A stretch of DNA of 64,000 nucleotides, taken from the NCBI RefSeq assembly GCF_900143645.1, contig NZ_FRFD01000003.1, positions 868,001 to 932,000 on the forward strand. The letters are read 5' to 3'. Source of the DNA: Anaerocolumna xylanovorans DSM 12503. Its GTDB lineage: Bacteria > Bacillota > Clostridia > Lachnospirales > Lachnospiraceae. The notes below the pieces were generated by a model that saw only the letters and a list, made by a program, of their open reading frames with translations, searched no databases and was not told the DNA's origin. Each line of letters opens with the position of its first letter. The stretch's first letter is position 1. Position numbers and translations under genes: made by a program. Of this stretch, positions 25,389 to 34,980 are shown piece after piece.

Positions 25389-26708
25389 TCAGGCAGAAGT
25401 ACTAATATATAGTTTAATCTTATCAATTCTTTTTTGTTTTACAGAGAGTATCTTAAACACCAGATTGTCAATCTCTATGGTACGGTCTTCGTCATCACTG
25501 GGAATTGCCCCCATGGTATCAATAAGAAAACCGGAAATGGTTTCGTAATTATCCGAAGATATGTCTAAATCCAGTTCTTCGTTAAGCTCGTCTATAGTAA
25601 GAAGTCCGTCCAGCAGATAGGTGGAGTTGTCCAGCTTTTTAATCTTTGGAATGTAGGTGTCGTATTCGTCTTCGATATCACCCATAACCTCCTCAACCAA
25701 ATCCTCCATGGTGACGATACCTGAGAAGCCGCCATACTCATCAATTAGAACAGCGATATGGTTTTTGGAGACCTGAAGCTCTTTAAATAGCTCATATATA
25801 TTCTTGCTGTCAGGAACCAGATAAGGTTTTGTCAAAATAGAACGGATATCCACTTTGTCACAACCTACCTTAATAGCTTCCTTCATATAATCCTTAAAAT
25901 ATAAAATACCGATTACATTGTCTATATCGTCCTCATATACCGGAATACGGGAGTATTTGGTATCGAGCAGCTTGTCGAGATAATTTTCGGCAGGATCCAG
26001 AATATTAATGGCAAAGATATTAACCTTTGGAGTCATAATTTCCTTCGCCAGCTTATCATCGAATTCGATAATAGAATTAATCATTTCCCTTTCATTTTCA
26101 TTCAGAACACCGTGTACCTGTCCTTCATCAATCATTGATTTGATTTCTTCCCTGGATAAAACATCTTCCTGAATAACATCCTTTGATCCGAATACTCTCA
26201 TAACAAGATTGGTTGAAAATGTAAGAAAACGGATGAATGGAGAGGTTATCTTAGACATCGTGTTAACAGGTTTTACGACGAACATGCTGATTTCTTCCGT
26301 TTTTGTAAGTGCAATCCTTTTTGGTACCAATTCACCAAATACCAGGTTAAAATAAGAAAGAATCAGTGTTACTGCAAAAAATGATAATTCATCACCGTGG
26401 GGGATATGAAGCTTTAAAAACCATTGTCCCAGAGGTCCGGATAAACCGGTAGCTGCAGATGCACTGGAGAAGAAACCTGCTAAGGTAATTGCAATCTGTA
26501 TGGTTGAGAGGAACTTGGTGGGCTCCTCCATGATTTTCTGAACCAGACCAGCTCTTTTGTTGCCATTATCAGCCAGCCGCTTAATTTTGTTTTTGTTTGA
26601 TGATACCATAGCCATTTCGGCACAGGAAAAAAATGCATTGATAATTGTAATAATAATTAGTATTAGTATCTGAATTAAGATACTATCCCCGTCAGGGTCA
26701 GGATCCAT
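25389..26708 (-). CDS. CorC/HlyC-family membrane protein (CNNM/DUF21, CBS pair)
   Basis: A 439-residue protein: DUF21 membrane domain (about residues 10-190, with IINAFFSCAEMAMVSSNKNKI and the FGELVPKRIALTK signature), a CBS pair (about 205-330, IMTPKVNIFAI and NHIAVLIDEYGGFSGIVTMEDL) and a C-terminal CorC_HlyC (transporter-associated) domain (DLDISSDNYETISGFLI). The family is related to Mg/Co efflux and to CNNM transporters; hemolysin activity is a historical label. ATG at 26708 with AGGAGG 10 nt upstream; the longer open frame to 26786 lacks a ribosome binding site. Monocistronic. Confidence 0.88.
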   Translation of the reverse strand: MDPDPDGDSILIQILILIIITIINAFFSCAEMAMVSSNKNKIKRLADNGNKRAGLVQKIMEEPTKFLSTIQIAITLAGFFSSASAATGLSGPLGQWFLKLHIPHGDELSFFAVTLILSYFNLVFGELVPKRIALTKTEEISMFVVKPVNTMSKITSPFIRFLTFSTNLVMRVFGSKDVIQEDVLSREEIKSMIDEGQVHGVLNENEREMINSIIEFDDKLAKEIMTPKVNIFAINILDPAENYLDKLLDTKYSRIPVYEDDIDNVIGILYFKDYMKEAIKVGCDKVDIRSILTKPYLVPDSKNIYELFKELQVSKNHIAVLIDEYGGFSGIVTMEDLVEEVMGDIEDEYDTYIPKIKKLDNSTYLLDGLLTIDELNEELDLDISSDNYETISGFLIDTMGAIPSDDEDRTIEIDNLVFKILSVKQKRIDKIKLYISTSA

Positions 26709-26839
26709 TATAACTATTCCTCCTAAAAAAATTTTGTACCCATTATAGCACAAAAACAGGAAAAGGTAAATAGCCAGTTGTACCATTATTGTTTTCGTAT
26801 TACAATATATCCAAAAGTACGAAAGCGGGGATATCGTAA

Positions 26840-27574
26840 ATGGATACTTTTATGTATATTGCGGTTTGTGATGATGTTAAGGCAGAATTAGAACTGCTTT
26901 CAGAGTACATAACCAGTTGGAGTAAAGATACGGGGACAACCTGCATTCTTAAAAAATATAACAGTGCGGAAGCTTTTTTATTTGATTATGAAGCGGACCA
27001 GAAGACAGATATTCTGATTCTGGATATACAGATGAAAGAAATGAATGGAATGGAGCTGGCGAAAAAGCTATACAGGGAAGGCAGTAAGATACAGTATATC
27101 TTTGTAACCGGAATGAAACAGTATGTATTTGAAGGATATTCGGTAGAAGCGGTGTCCTACCTGCTAAAACCGGTAAAAGAGGAGGAACTCTTTCGATGCC
27201 TTACTCTTGCTCTTGAAAGACTTCGTAAAAATCATTGCATTATTCTGGAGGATGGAAATACCCTTCAAAAAGTTTCACTATATGATATATCCTACATAGA
27301 AAGTGCAGGACATTATACTTACTTTTATGGAGACAAACGGGAATACCGGAGCAATAAGGGAATAAGCATTTATGAGGAAGAGTTAAAAGAGGTTGGTTTT
27401 TTCAGGCTTCACAGGTCTTATATCATAAATCTTGCAAAGGTAGAGTGTATCACGAAGAAAGAGGTTACAGTAGAGGGCATACAGATACCCATTGCCAGGG
27501 GACAGTGGGAAAGCTTAAACAGAGCTTATTTAGCCTACCACAGAAGCAGATGCCTGGAAAGGGATTACCTATGA
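26840..27574 (+). CDS. LytTR-family response regulator
   Basis: A 244-residue regulator with a receiver domain (about 5-125; acidic pocket CDD, phospho-acceptor Asp in ILILDIQM, and Lys in YLLKPVK) and a LytTR DNA-binding domain (about 140-240; ISYIESAGHYTYFY, RLHRSYIINL). This is the AgrA/VirR/ComE type, which binds pairs of direct repeats about two helical turns apart. GGGG lies 9 nt before the ATG at 26840. It overlaps the kinase gene by 4 nt (ATGA). A candidate target repeat lies right after the kinase gene. Confidence 0.92.
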   Translation: MDTFMYIAVCDDVKAELELLSEYITSWSKDTGTTCILKKYNSAEAFLFDYEADQKTDILILDIQMKEMNGMELAKKLYREGSKIQYIFVTGMKQYVFEGYSVEAVSYLLKPVKEEELFRCLTLALERLRKNHCIILEDGNTLQKVSLYDISYIESAGHYTYFYGDKREYRSNKGISIYEEELKEVGFFRLHRSYIINLAKVECITKKEVTVEGIQIPIARGQWESLNRAYLAYHRSRCLERDYL

Positions 27575-28809
27575 GCGTATTACTTGAAATTATCTGGCTG
27601 CTTCTTTACATCTATTATCTCTATCAGAGCGGGAATGTTAAAAAGGGCAGAGCAAGGGCAGTGGTATTATTTCTTACCTGCACTTCTTTCTTAATGCTTT
27701 TTTCTCTGACCAGTCTTAAAGGTGTGTGGGCTGTCATAACGCTGGTTTTGATAATATATGATTATTGCTATGATGAAGAGCCTTTCTCTCTTAATTGGCA
27801 TTACCTTATAGCCCCCGGTGCTTTTATGACAGCAGGATGTTTTTTTGCAGGCAAAGCAGAATTCTTTACAGAGGAGGTAATGACAATTATTCTTCTGTGG
27901 CTCTGCCTTTTCCTTTTGACGGTTAAACGAAGTAACAAGGCAAAGGGATACCTTATCATAACGGCCCTTGTATTTGGCGGAATAGCGGCTGTGCTTGGAA
28001 ATATGGGAGTTATTACCGGAAGGGAATCCACAGAGGGAATAAGAGCTGGCAGCCTGTCTTTTTTGTATGAGGCAGTGACAGTTCTTGCTGTTCTGATTTT
28101 TATATTGCTTGAGAATTCCTTTACCGGATTTCAGAAAGGCTTTGAAAAAGACAGTAAAAAGTTCAGAGAAGAAGTGTTAAAGCATCAATATGAAGAAATT
28201 AAGAATATTTATCTGAATATGAGAGGGTGGCGCCATGATTACCATAATCACTTGCAGGTAATGAAGGCCTACCTTACATTTGATCAGAAAAAAGAGTTAG
28301 AGCAATACCTGAGTGAATTGGAGCAGGAACTTAACAGAGTGGATGCCTATGTAAAATCAGGAAACCTGATGTTAGATGCCATTTTAAACAGTAAGCTGTC
28401 CCTGATGGAGAAAAGCGGAATCTCTATTACCTGTAAGACAGAGCTGACCGGTGACATTCCTTTGCAGGAGGTGGATTTATGTGTAATCCTTGGCAACCTG
28501 TTGGACAATGCTATGGAAGCCTGCGGGCAGATACAGCAAAATGAACGTTTTGTAAGGGTTTATATTTCGGTTATAAAGAAGCAGTTTTATATATCCGTCC
28601 AGAATTCGGCAAAAGAAGAACCGGATTTTAATGAAAGAAATTATATATCAAATAAAAGGGGTAACCATGGATTTGGCATTAAGAGGGTGAAAGCACTAAC
28701 AGATAAATACGAGGGTTTTTTAAACCTTCAGAATGAGCCGGGAATTTTTGCGGCAGAGGTTACGCTTCCCATAAAGGACTTGGTAAATCAGGGAGAGGCA
28801 GACTTTTAA
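27571..28809 (+). CDS. GHKL histidine kinase (AgrC/ComD-like)
   Basis: A 412-residue sensor kinase. The first about 190 residues form roughly six membrane helices with short loops, as in peptide-sensing AgrC-type kinases. The dimerisation segment contains the probable phospho-acceptor His in WRHDYHNHLQ (about residue 225), the N box is LGNLLDNAMEACG (about 310) and the G box is NHGFGIKRVK (about 372). The ATG at 27571 overlaps the regulator stop; the longer open frame from 27445 lies inside the regulator gene and is not used. No precursor-peptide gene is visible nearby, so the ligand is unknown. Confidence 0.9.
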   Translation: MSVLLEIIWLLLYIYYLYQSGNVKKGRARAVVLFLTCTSFLMLFSLTSLKGVWAVITLVLIIYDYCYDEEPFSLNWHYLIAPGAFMTAGCFFAGKAEFFTEEVMTIILLWLCLFLLTVKRSNKAKGYLIITALVFGGIAAVLGNMGVITGRESTEGIRAGSLSFLYEAVTVLAVLIFILLENSFTGFQKGFEKDSKKFREEVLKHQYEEIKNIYLNMRGWRHDYHNHLQVMKAYLTFDQKKELEQYLSELEQELNRVDAYVKSGNLMLDAILNSKLSLMEKSGISITCKTELTGDIPLQEVDLCVILGNLLDNAMEACGQIQQNERFVRVYISVIKKQFYISVQNSAKEEPDFNERNYISNKRGNHGFGIKRVKALTDKYEGFLNLQNEPGIFAAEVTLPIKDLVNQGEADF

Positions 28810-28812
28810 TTT

Positions 28813-28845
28813 GCATTTCGTGCAGTATAGAAGCATTTCGTGCAG
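28813..28845 (+). promoter_or_regulatory. LytTR-style direct-repeat operator
   Basis: Two identical 13-mers GCATTTCGTGCAG at 28813-28825 and 28833-28845 are 20 nt apart (two helical turns), as LytTR dimers require. A TATAGT -10-like element follows at 28874-28879. The site lies between the kinase stop and the first ABC transporter start. Confidence 0.65.
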
Positions 28846-28933
28846 ATGGACATGCCGGTCACATGAATTATGCTATAGTTGTCTTAAACAACCGGTTATG
28901 AAACCACAAGGGAAAGGACTGCCAGGACTACAT

Positions 28934-30757
28934 ATGAATAAAAAGTATACTATCTTACAAAATATCTTGTATCTGCTGCGAAAATTAATATTTTATGAAG
29001 GGAAACGCTATTTACCACTGGCATTATTGCGTATTGCGGTATCAGTCTTTCTGCCATTGCTAACGGTTGCTCTTCCGGGGCTTGCGGTCAGGCTGTATCT
29101 ATCTGACAGAGATATCAGGCAGTCGGTATTCCTTATGGCAGGTTTTACTCTTGCGGTGTTTCTGCTTAAGACCCTGCTGGCCTTTCTAAATGCAAAGATA
29201 TATGGGATTACTTTTCTATTTCGTATTGATATGGGTGATGAGCTGTTGGAAGATATTCTGGAAATGGAGTATGCCGATTTTGAAAATCCTAAAAGAAGGG
29301 ACAGGCTGCAGAAAGCAGAAAGAGCCTTTTATGAGGGGAATAACGTCGGAGCAGAAGCAGTACTAAACCAAAATATGATTCTTCTTACCAATCTATTGGG
29401 GTTTACGGTGTATTCTGTTATATCTGCCAGTTTAAACCCTTGGATTCTGGCACTGCTTATTATAATGGCAGTTCTAAACGGAATCATGAACCAGCGTAAC
29501 CGTAAATGGCTGGACAACCATAAGGATGACTGGACGCCTGTGGATAAGAAAATCCGATATATGAACGAACAGATTATTGATATCGGAAACAGCAAGGACA
29601 TACGGATTTATGGCATGGGGGAGTGGTTTAGGAAAGCTTACGGTGAATTAAAGGCAGAACGGCTTGGATGGTTTAAGAAGGAGTACATTAGATATTATAT
29701 GCAGAACGTACTGGAGCGGCTGACTTATTTTATCAGAGAAGGTGCTTTATATCTGTATTTGATTTACCGGATGACAAAGGGAATGCCTCTGGATGCGTTT
29801 CTTTTATATCTGGGAGTCGCAGCGGGTTTCAGCACCTGGATAAGGGAGATATTTAGCAGTATACATGAACTCGGGATTAACAGTGACATAGTGAATGATT
29901 ATCGTGCTTTTCATGAAGGTGTTAAGGGAGATGAAAGCAGTGTTCATATGCCTCTTTTAAAGAAGCATACCATTGAACTTAAGGATGTAAGCTTTTATTA
30001 TCCGGAGAGTGATAAACCCGCCCTTAAGGACATAAGCCTGGTATTAAAACCCGGTGAGAAGACTGCTTTAGTTGGAATGAACGGAGCAGGCAAATCCACA
30101 CTGGTCAAGCTTCTTTGCGGACTTTACGCTCCCACAAAAGGAGTAATTTACATGGATGGTGTGGACATAAGTACTATACCGAAGAAGGTTTATTTCAAAG
30201 AATTTGCAGTTATATTCCAGGAGGTTTTCAGTTTTGCCTTCTCCATACAGGATAATGTAACCTGCCAGACGGAGGAGGAAGTCAATGAAGAACGGTTTAT
30301 CGACAGTCTTAAGGGGGCGGACCTTTTACAACGGATAGAGCGTCTGCCCGGGAAGTTTGAAACCTCTATGGGAAAAGAGCTGGATACGGAAGGCATCTTA
30401 TTCTCCGGCGGAGAAATGCAAAAACTGATGTTAGCCAGGGCATTATATAAGGATGCACCGGTAGTTATCCTGGATGAGCCGACAGCAGCTCTTGATCCTC
30501 TTGCAGAAAGCAGTATGTATGAAAAATACAATAGCTTTGTAGAGGGAAAGACCAGTGTATTCATATCCCACCGGTTAAGCTCGACCAGATTCTGTGACCG
30601 GATCCTCCTTATAAAAGACGGTGAAATTATAGAAGAAGGAAGCCATGAAGAATTAATGGGGAAACAGGGTGAATATTGCACGATGTTTAAGGTGCAGGCC
30701 CACTATTACATGGATCAGGAAGACAGAAAGGAGGAGAAGATATGGGCAGTGGAGTAA
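28934..30757 (+). CDS. ABC half-transporter (membrane plus ATPase), exporter type, subunit 1
   Basis: A 607-residue half-transporter: an ABC_membrane domain with about six helices (residues 20-330) followed by an ATPase domain. Walker A GMNGAGKST is at about 380-388, the signature is FSGGEMQKL (about 490), Walker B is VVILDEPTAALDP (about 510), and the switch His lies in FISHRLSS. There is no C39 peptidase domain, so a leader peptide would not be cleaved by this protein. The open frame extends to 28811, but the ATG at 28934 has AGGA 6 nt upstream and the extension runs through the direct repeats. It overlaps the next ABC gene by 16 nt, so the two probably make a heterodimer. Confidence 0.88.
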   Translation: MNKKYTILQNILYLLRKLIFYEGKRYLPLALLRIAVSVFLPLLTVALPGLAVRLYLSDRDIRQSVFLMAGFTLAVFLLKTLLAFLNAKIYGITFLFRIDMGDELLEDILEMEYADFENPKRRDRLQKAERAFYEGNNVGAEAVLNQNMILLTNLLGFTVYSVISASLNPWILALLIIMAVLNGIMNQRNRKWLDNHKDDWTPVDKKIRYMNEQIIDIGNSKDIRIYGMGEWFRKAYGELKAERLGWFKKEYIRYYMQNVLERLTYFIREGALYLYLIYRMTKGMPLDAFLLYLGVAAGFSTWIREIFSSIHELGINSDIVNDYRAFHEGVKGDESSVHMPLLKKHTIELKDVSFYYPESDKPALKDISLVLKPGEKTALVGMNGAGKSTLVKLLCGLYAPTKGVIYMDGVDISTIPKKVYFKEFAVIFQEVFSFAFSIQDNVTCQTEEEVNEERFIDSLKGADLLQRIERLPGKFETSMGKELDTEGILFSGGEMQKLMLARALYKDAPVVILDEPTAALDPLAESSMYEKYNSFVEGKTSVFISHRLSSTRFCDRILLIKDGEIIEEGSHEELMGKQGEYCTMFKVQAHYYMDQEDRKEEKIWAVE

Positions 30758-32589
30758 AGAATAAACACAGCCATCACAAAACGGGTTTTCGGCTCATGAA
30801 GCTTTTACATCAAACAGATCCTGATATTATACCTCTTTCCATGCTGCTTTCCCTTCTACAGACTGCTATCCCTTATTCTGGATTTTTTCTTTTTGCATGG
30901 ATAATAGACTGCCTTACACAGAGTAAATACAAAGAAGCTCTGCATACTGCCATTCTTTTGATAGGAATAAATCTTTTACTTGGACTGTTAGCGGATTTAT
31001 TGAGTCAGACACTTGACTATAAGGGAAAGGCCTCTGCCGTTAGCATAAGATACCTGATAAGAGAAAAGGCTTTGGCACTTGATCTTGAAACCATGGAAAA
31101 TGCAGGTGTGCAGGAAAAAATTAATACTACAGAATTTGCCATGAAGCTTTATGGCGGGATTGAGCAAGTCATGAAATGCTACCAGAATATTTTTACAGCC
31201 CTGCTATCGGTAATATTATCCATTGCTATGATATTTATCCTTTGTTTCCGAAAGCCTGAAAGCAGAGGATTACTGGGAGCGGCCGTATCACCCGGTATGT
31301 CCGTACTTTTCTTTGCCGGTGCGCTTGGTGTGGTTATTCTATGGCAAAGAGGGATAAGTAAGGGGCTTGCAAAAAAACAGGAGGCTAACAGAAACAGCCA
31401 TGTAAAAGCCGAACACCAGCTTGGCTATATGCTAAGCCAGGTGTTTATGGATTATACCAAGGGCAAGGTTATCCGTATCTCTGACATGAAGGGAATGATT
31501 ATGAAAAGATACGGTGTCTGGCGAAAGATTACCCGTAAGGTCTATGAAGAAATGGTTACTATGTACAAAAAATCCGATACCTTAAGTAATTGCGCCAGCG
31601 GCATCTTTACGGCATTTTCTTACCTTTTAGTGTTCCTTAAGGTTCTGACAGGAGCAGTAAGCATCGGTTCCTTTGCTAAATATGTGGGGGCAATGACACA
31701 ATTTAATACGGCTTTATCAGATATTGCAGGAAACAATCAAGATATTGAAGAGATATGCGGTTACATGTCCAGCTTTCTTGAATTTTTAGAGCTTGAGAAT
31801 AAAAGGGAAACCGGCAGCATACCCATTGAAAAGCGCCTGGACAATGTATATGAAATTGAATTTCGAGGGGTGAGCTTTGCCTATCCGGGCAGCCGGGAGA
31901 AGATTCTGAATAATATCTCCTGTAAAATCCGCCTGAAAGATAAAATGGCTCTGGTAGGGGAAAACGGAGCAGGAAAAAGCACCTTTATTAAGCTTTTATG
32001 CCGCCTTTATGATCCTACGGAAGGTTATATTACGTTAAATGGCGTGGATATCAGAAAATATGACTACCGGGAATATTTAAGCCTTTTTGGTATTGTTTTT
32101 CAGGACTTTAAGCTCTTTGCATTTCCTATAGGGGATAATATAGCAGCAAGTAAGGAATGGGACGAGGAGAAGCTTTTTAAGTGCCTTAAACAGGCGGGAA
32201 TGAAGGAGTGGGTACAAAAGAAAAAGGCAGGATTAAATACAAACCTTTATACGATTCAAAACGGGGGTGAAGATATAAGCGGAGGAGAGGCACAGAAGCT
32301 TGCTCTGGCCAGAGCGCTTTATAAGGATGCACCCTTTGTTATACTGGATGAACCGACGGCGGCCCTGGATCCGTTAAGTGAGTATGAAATCTATACCCGG
32401 TTTGACGAACTTGTACAGGATAAGACAAGTATCTATATATCACACCGTATGAGCAGCTGCCGTTTCTGTGATGATATCATGGTTTTAAGAAAAGGGGAAA
32501 TAGCAGAAAGAGGAAGTCACGATAAGCTTCTTAAGCAGGATGGAATCTATACAAATCTTTGGAAAGCTCAGGCAAAGTATTATGCATGA
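30742..32589 (+). CDS. ABC half-transporter (membrane plus ATPase), exporter type, subunit 2
   Basis: A 615-residue half-transporter with the same architecture as its partner. Walker A is GENGAGKST (about 408), the signature ISGGEAQKL (about 512), Walker B FVILDEPTAALDP (about 533), switch His in ISHRMSS. The membrane domain has several long hydrophobic segments and a polar insertion around residue 205-275 (KGLAKKQEANRN). ATG at 30742 with GGAGGAG upstream, overlapping subunit 1. Both domains look competent, so this is not the degenerate-site type of heterodimer. Substrate unknown; bacteriocin, peptide or drug export are possibilities given the LytTR control. Confidence 0.88.
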   Translation: MGSGVKNKHSHHKTGFRLMKLLHQTDPDIIPLSMLLSLLQTAIPYSGFFLFAWIIDCLTQSKYKEALHTAILLIGINLLLGLLADLLSQTLDYKGKASAVSIRYLIREKALALDLETMENAGVQEKINTTEFAMKLYGGIEQVMKCYQNIFTALLSVILSIAMIFILCFRKPESRGLLGAAVSPGMSVLFFAGALGVVILWQRGISKGLAKKQEANRNSHVKAEHQLGYMLSQVFMDYTKGKVIRISDMKGMIMKRYGVWRKITRKVYEEMVTMYKKSDTLSNCASGIFTAFSYLLVFLKVLTGAVSIGSFAKYVGAMTQFNTALSDIAGNNQDIEEICGYMSSFLEFLELENKRETGSIPIEKRLDNVYEIEFRGVSFAYPGSREKILNNISCKIRLKDKMALVGENGAGKSTFIKLLCRLYDPTEGYITLNGVDIRKYDYREYLSLFGIVFQDFKLFAFPIGDNIAASKEWDEEKLFKCLKQAGMKEWVQKKKAGLNTNLYTIQNGGEDISGGEAQKLALARALYKDAPFVILDEPTAALDPLSEYEIYTRFDELVQDKTSIYISHRMSSCRFCDDIMVLRKGEIAERGSHDKLLKQDGIYTNLWKAQAKYYA

Positions 32590-32723
32590 GTATTAATATG
32601 CAATATATATTATAAAAATACATGTATTTATAATAGATAAAAATAGAAAATGAATCCATTTTAGCGTTTCTGATTTCTTGATAAATACTCTAATAAATTA
32701 AAATTGTTTTATTGTATACAATT

Positions 32724-32783
32724 GTGCCAAGCGCTGAAATGCCTGGGTTTTCCGGCTTTTTATGCGATTGGCACTGCTTTTTG
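32724..32783 (+). terminator. Terminator after the ABC operon
   Basis: GTGCCAAgCGC pairs with GCGaTTGGCAC, followed by TGCTTTTTG. Confidence 0.7.
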
Positions 32784-32798
32784 TCCGAAAAAGTCAGG

Positions 32799-32827
32799 TT
32801 GACAGTAAAGGAAAAATGGGGTATAAT
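32799..32827 (+). promoter_or_regulatory. Consensus sigma-A promoter of the DUF4914 gene
   Basis: TTGACA (32799-32804), 17 nt, TATAAT (32822-32827): a perfect consensus pair, the strongest promoter in the window. It leaves a leader of about 225 nt. Confidence 0.85.
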
Positions 32828-32965
32828 CACCAAGAAAGTAGGCATTTTTGGGAATATGGATTTTGTTTGTAAAATGCATACTTTTATGGAATGAAAACTG
32901 GTGAAAATGACGGCAGGCAGAGCAGACAGCAAAGGGCAGCTTTTAATGAAGAAAGGTTGTTGGTG

Positions 32966-33003
32966 AACCGATGTCCTTAACGAATGAAGGGTATCGGTTT
33001 TTG
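32966..33003 (+). terminator. Attenuator-like hairpin in DUF4914 leader
   Basis: AACCGAT (32966-32972) pairs with ATCGGTT (32993-32999) and is followed by TTTTGTC. It lies between the promoter and the start codon, so it is a candidate conditional terminator. Confidence 0.55.
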
Positions 33004-33060
33004 TCAGTATTAGTCACAACACATAGTCAGGCATGGCACATAGTTAGAAAGGATGATTAG

Positions 33061-34938
33061 GTGAACGAATTGTTACAAAAATTTAATTTTTCAGACGATG
33101 TAAAAGCAATCCTAAATAGTTGCAAGAGCGTAATAGTTCCTGCCACAAAAGAGGAATTGCTGGCGCTTTCCTTTGGCCCCGAAGGAGTAAATGAATATGA
33201 AGTCAGATATGATGTAGAAGGCAAAGGTCCCGTTTTGGAGGCTACTGTAACAAGATGCCGTAACGGTGTAATTGCTAACTACCCAGAGGATTATATGAGA
33301 AGAAGAGATCCTGACTGCCTTATCGTATCGGATGACAAAGGGACGGATAAGCCAAGGTACCAGGAGCTTTACCACAGAGACTTCAAGGAATTAAGAGATG
33401 CAACCCTGAATTGGCTTAAAGACCAGGAGTTACTTATTGTTCCTTTTATGTCAGGCGGTAAGGAATATGGTTATCCTTCTATTTTACTTGCACCTGTTAA
33501 TGCGGCGTTTTTCGGCGCAGCTATGGCAGATTTGCAGGAGTTTGTGAGCGTAAATGATATGGAAGACGGTTTCACTCCCAGAGCTGTCGTTTATCTGGCA
33601 CCCCCTTTCCGTCACACATATTTTGACGGCAAACAGGTAGTTGTTCACAACAGGCTTGATGATGTCCACGAGGTATTTTCCTATAATCTCTATCCGGGTC
33701 CCAGTGCAAAAAAGGGTATCTATGGAGTATTGTTAAATATAGGTGAAAATGAAGGATGGACAACATGCCATGCTTCCACAGTAAAGGTAATCACTCCTTA
33801 TGACAACGAAATAGTCATAATGCACGAAGGTGCTTCCGGGGGCGGTAAGAGTGAAATGACTGAAAATATTCACAGGGAATTAGATGGTAAGGTTGTTCTT
33901 GGTGTGAACACGATTACCAATGAAAAGACATATATTGAATTGGTCGATGCCTGTGAGCTTCGTCCGGTTACCGATGATATGGCATTGTGCCATACCGACA
34001 TGCAGAATGAAAGCCATAAGTTAGTTGTAAAGGATGCAGAAGACGGCTGGTTTTTACGTCTGGATAATATAAAGAAATATGGGGATTCTCCTCAGCTGGA
34101 AAGTACTTTGATTCAGCCGCCGAGACCTTTAGTATATATCAACATGCAGGCTATTGAAGGCGCAACCTGCCTTCCCTGGGAGCATATCATTGATTCCGAC
34201 GGTAAACCTTGCCCGAATCCAAGAGTAATTCTTCCGAGGGAATTTGTACAAAATGTGGTGAGTGACCTTGTAGAGGTGGATATCCGAAGCTTTGGCGTAA
34301 GAACACCGCCTTGTACCAAGGAAAAGCCAAGCTATGGAGTTATTGGTCTGTTCCATATACTTCCTCCGGCTCTTGCATGGCTTTGGAGGCTTGTAGCACC
34401 CAGAGGCTATAATAATCCAAGCATTAATTCTACTAATAAGATGACAAGCGAAGGAGTAGGTTCTTATTGGCCCTTTGCAACCGGCAAGATGGTAACACAG
34501 GCTAACCTCCTTTTAAATCAGATAAAGAATTCGCCCCATACCAGATATGTACTGATACCAAATCAGCATATCGGTGTCTATGAGGTAGGCTTTATGCCTC
34601 AATGGGTTGCAAGAGAATATATTGCAAGGCGCGGCGGTGCGAAATTTAAACCGGAGCATTTATCAGAAGCCCGCTGCAATATTCTTGGATATTGCCAGGA
34701 ATCCATCCGTATTGACGGACGCTATATCAGAAAAGATTTTCTTCGCCCTGAACTTCAGGCAGAGGTTGGTATTGAAGGATATGATAAGGGGGCAGGGATG
34801 TTGATTGATTTCTTCAAAGCTGAGCTCGAAAAATTCAATACGCCGGAGCTTGATCCGTTAGGAAAGAAGATTATTGAGTGCTTCTATAACAATGGTTCTC
34901 TGGATGATTACTGCGATATTCTTCCTATGAGATATTAA
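33061..34938 (+). CDS. DUF4914 family protein with PEPCK-like P-loop
   Basis: A 625-residue cytoplasmic protein that I believe belongs to DUF4914, a family distantly related to phosphoenolpyruvate carboxykinase; its reaction is not established. The P-loop MHEGASGGGKSEM (about residues 254-266) resembles the kinase-1a loop GxSGxGKT of ATP-PEPCK, with Ser in place of the usual Thr and an extra Gly. Other conspicuous motifs: GVNTITNEKTY, ATCLPWEHIID, GVRTPPCTKEKPSYGVIGLFHI. It is not a standard ATP- or GTP-PEPCK. Start is GTG at 33061 with AAAGGA upstream. It has a very strong promoter and an attenuator-like leader, so it is probably highly expressed and conditionally regulated. Confidence 0.75.
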   Translation: MNELLQKFNFSDDVKAILNSCKSVIVPATKEELLALSFGPEGVNEYEVRYDVEGKGPVLEATVTRCRNGVIANYPEDYMRRRDPDCLIVSDDKGTDKPRYQELYHRDFKELRDATLNWLKDQELLIVPFMSGGKEYGYPSILLAPVNAAFFGAAMADLQEFVSVNDMEDGFTPRAVVYLAPPFRHTYFDGKQVVVHNRLDDVHEVFSYNLYPGPSAKKGIYGVLLNIGENEGWTTCHASTVKVITPYDNEIVIMHEGASGGGKSEMTENIHRELDGKVVLGVNTITNEKTYIELVDACELRPVTDDMALCHTDMQNESHKLVVKDAEDGWFLRLDNIKKYGDSPQLESTLIQPPRPLVYINMQAIEGATCLPWEHIIDSDGKPCPNPRVILPREFVQNVVSDLVEVDIRSFGVRTPPCTKEKPSYGVIGLFHILPPALAWLWRLVAPRGYNNPSINSTNKMTSEGVGSYWPFATGKMVTQANLLLNQIKNSPHTRYVLIPNQHIGVYEVGFMPQWVAREYIARRGGAKFKPEHLSEARCNILGYCQESIRIDGRYIRKDFLRPELQAEVGIEGYDKGAGMLIDFFKAELEKFNTPELDPLGKKIIECFYNNGSLDDYCDILPMRY

Positions 34939-34950
34939 TAGAGAAAATGA

Positions 34951-34980
34951 AAGGTCCCTGATATCAGGGACCTTATTTTA
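34951..34980 (+). terminator. Terminator after DUF4914 gene
   Basis: A 24-nt perfect palindrome (AAGGTCCCTGAT and its complement) followed by ATTTTAT. Confidence 0.85.

Noticed and set aside
27445..27570. Longer start for the histidine kinase
   Set aside because: It lies inside the response regulator gene in another frame; the ATGA overlap start at 27571 is standard.
28811..28933. N-terminal extension of the first ABC transporter
   Set aside because: It would code through the direct repeats and promoter-like sequence; a proper start with AGGA exists at 28934.
32892..32981. 29-codon ORF in the DUF4914 leader as a leader peptide
   Set aside because: Weak ribosome binding site and no run of regulatory codons; its overlap with the hairpin may be chance.
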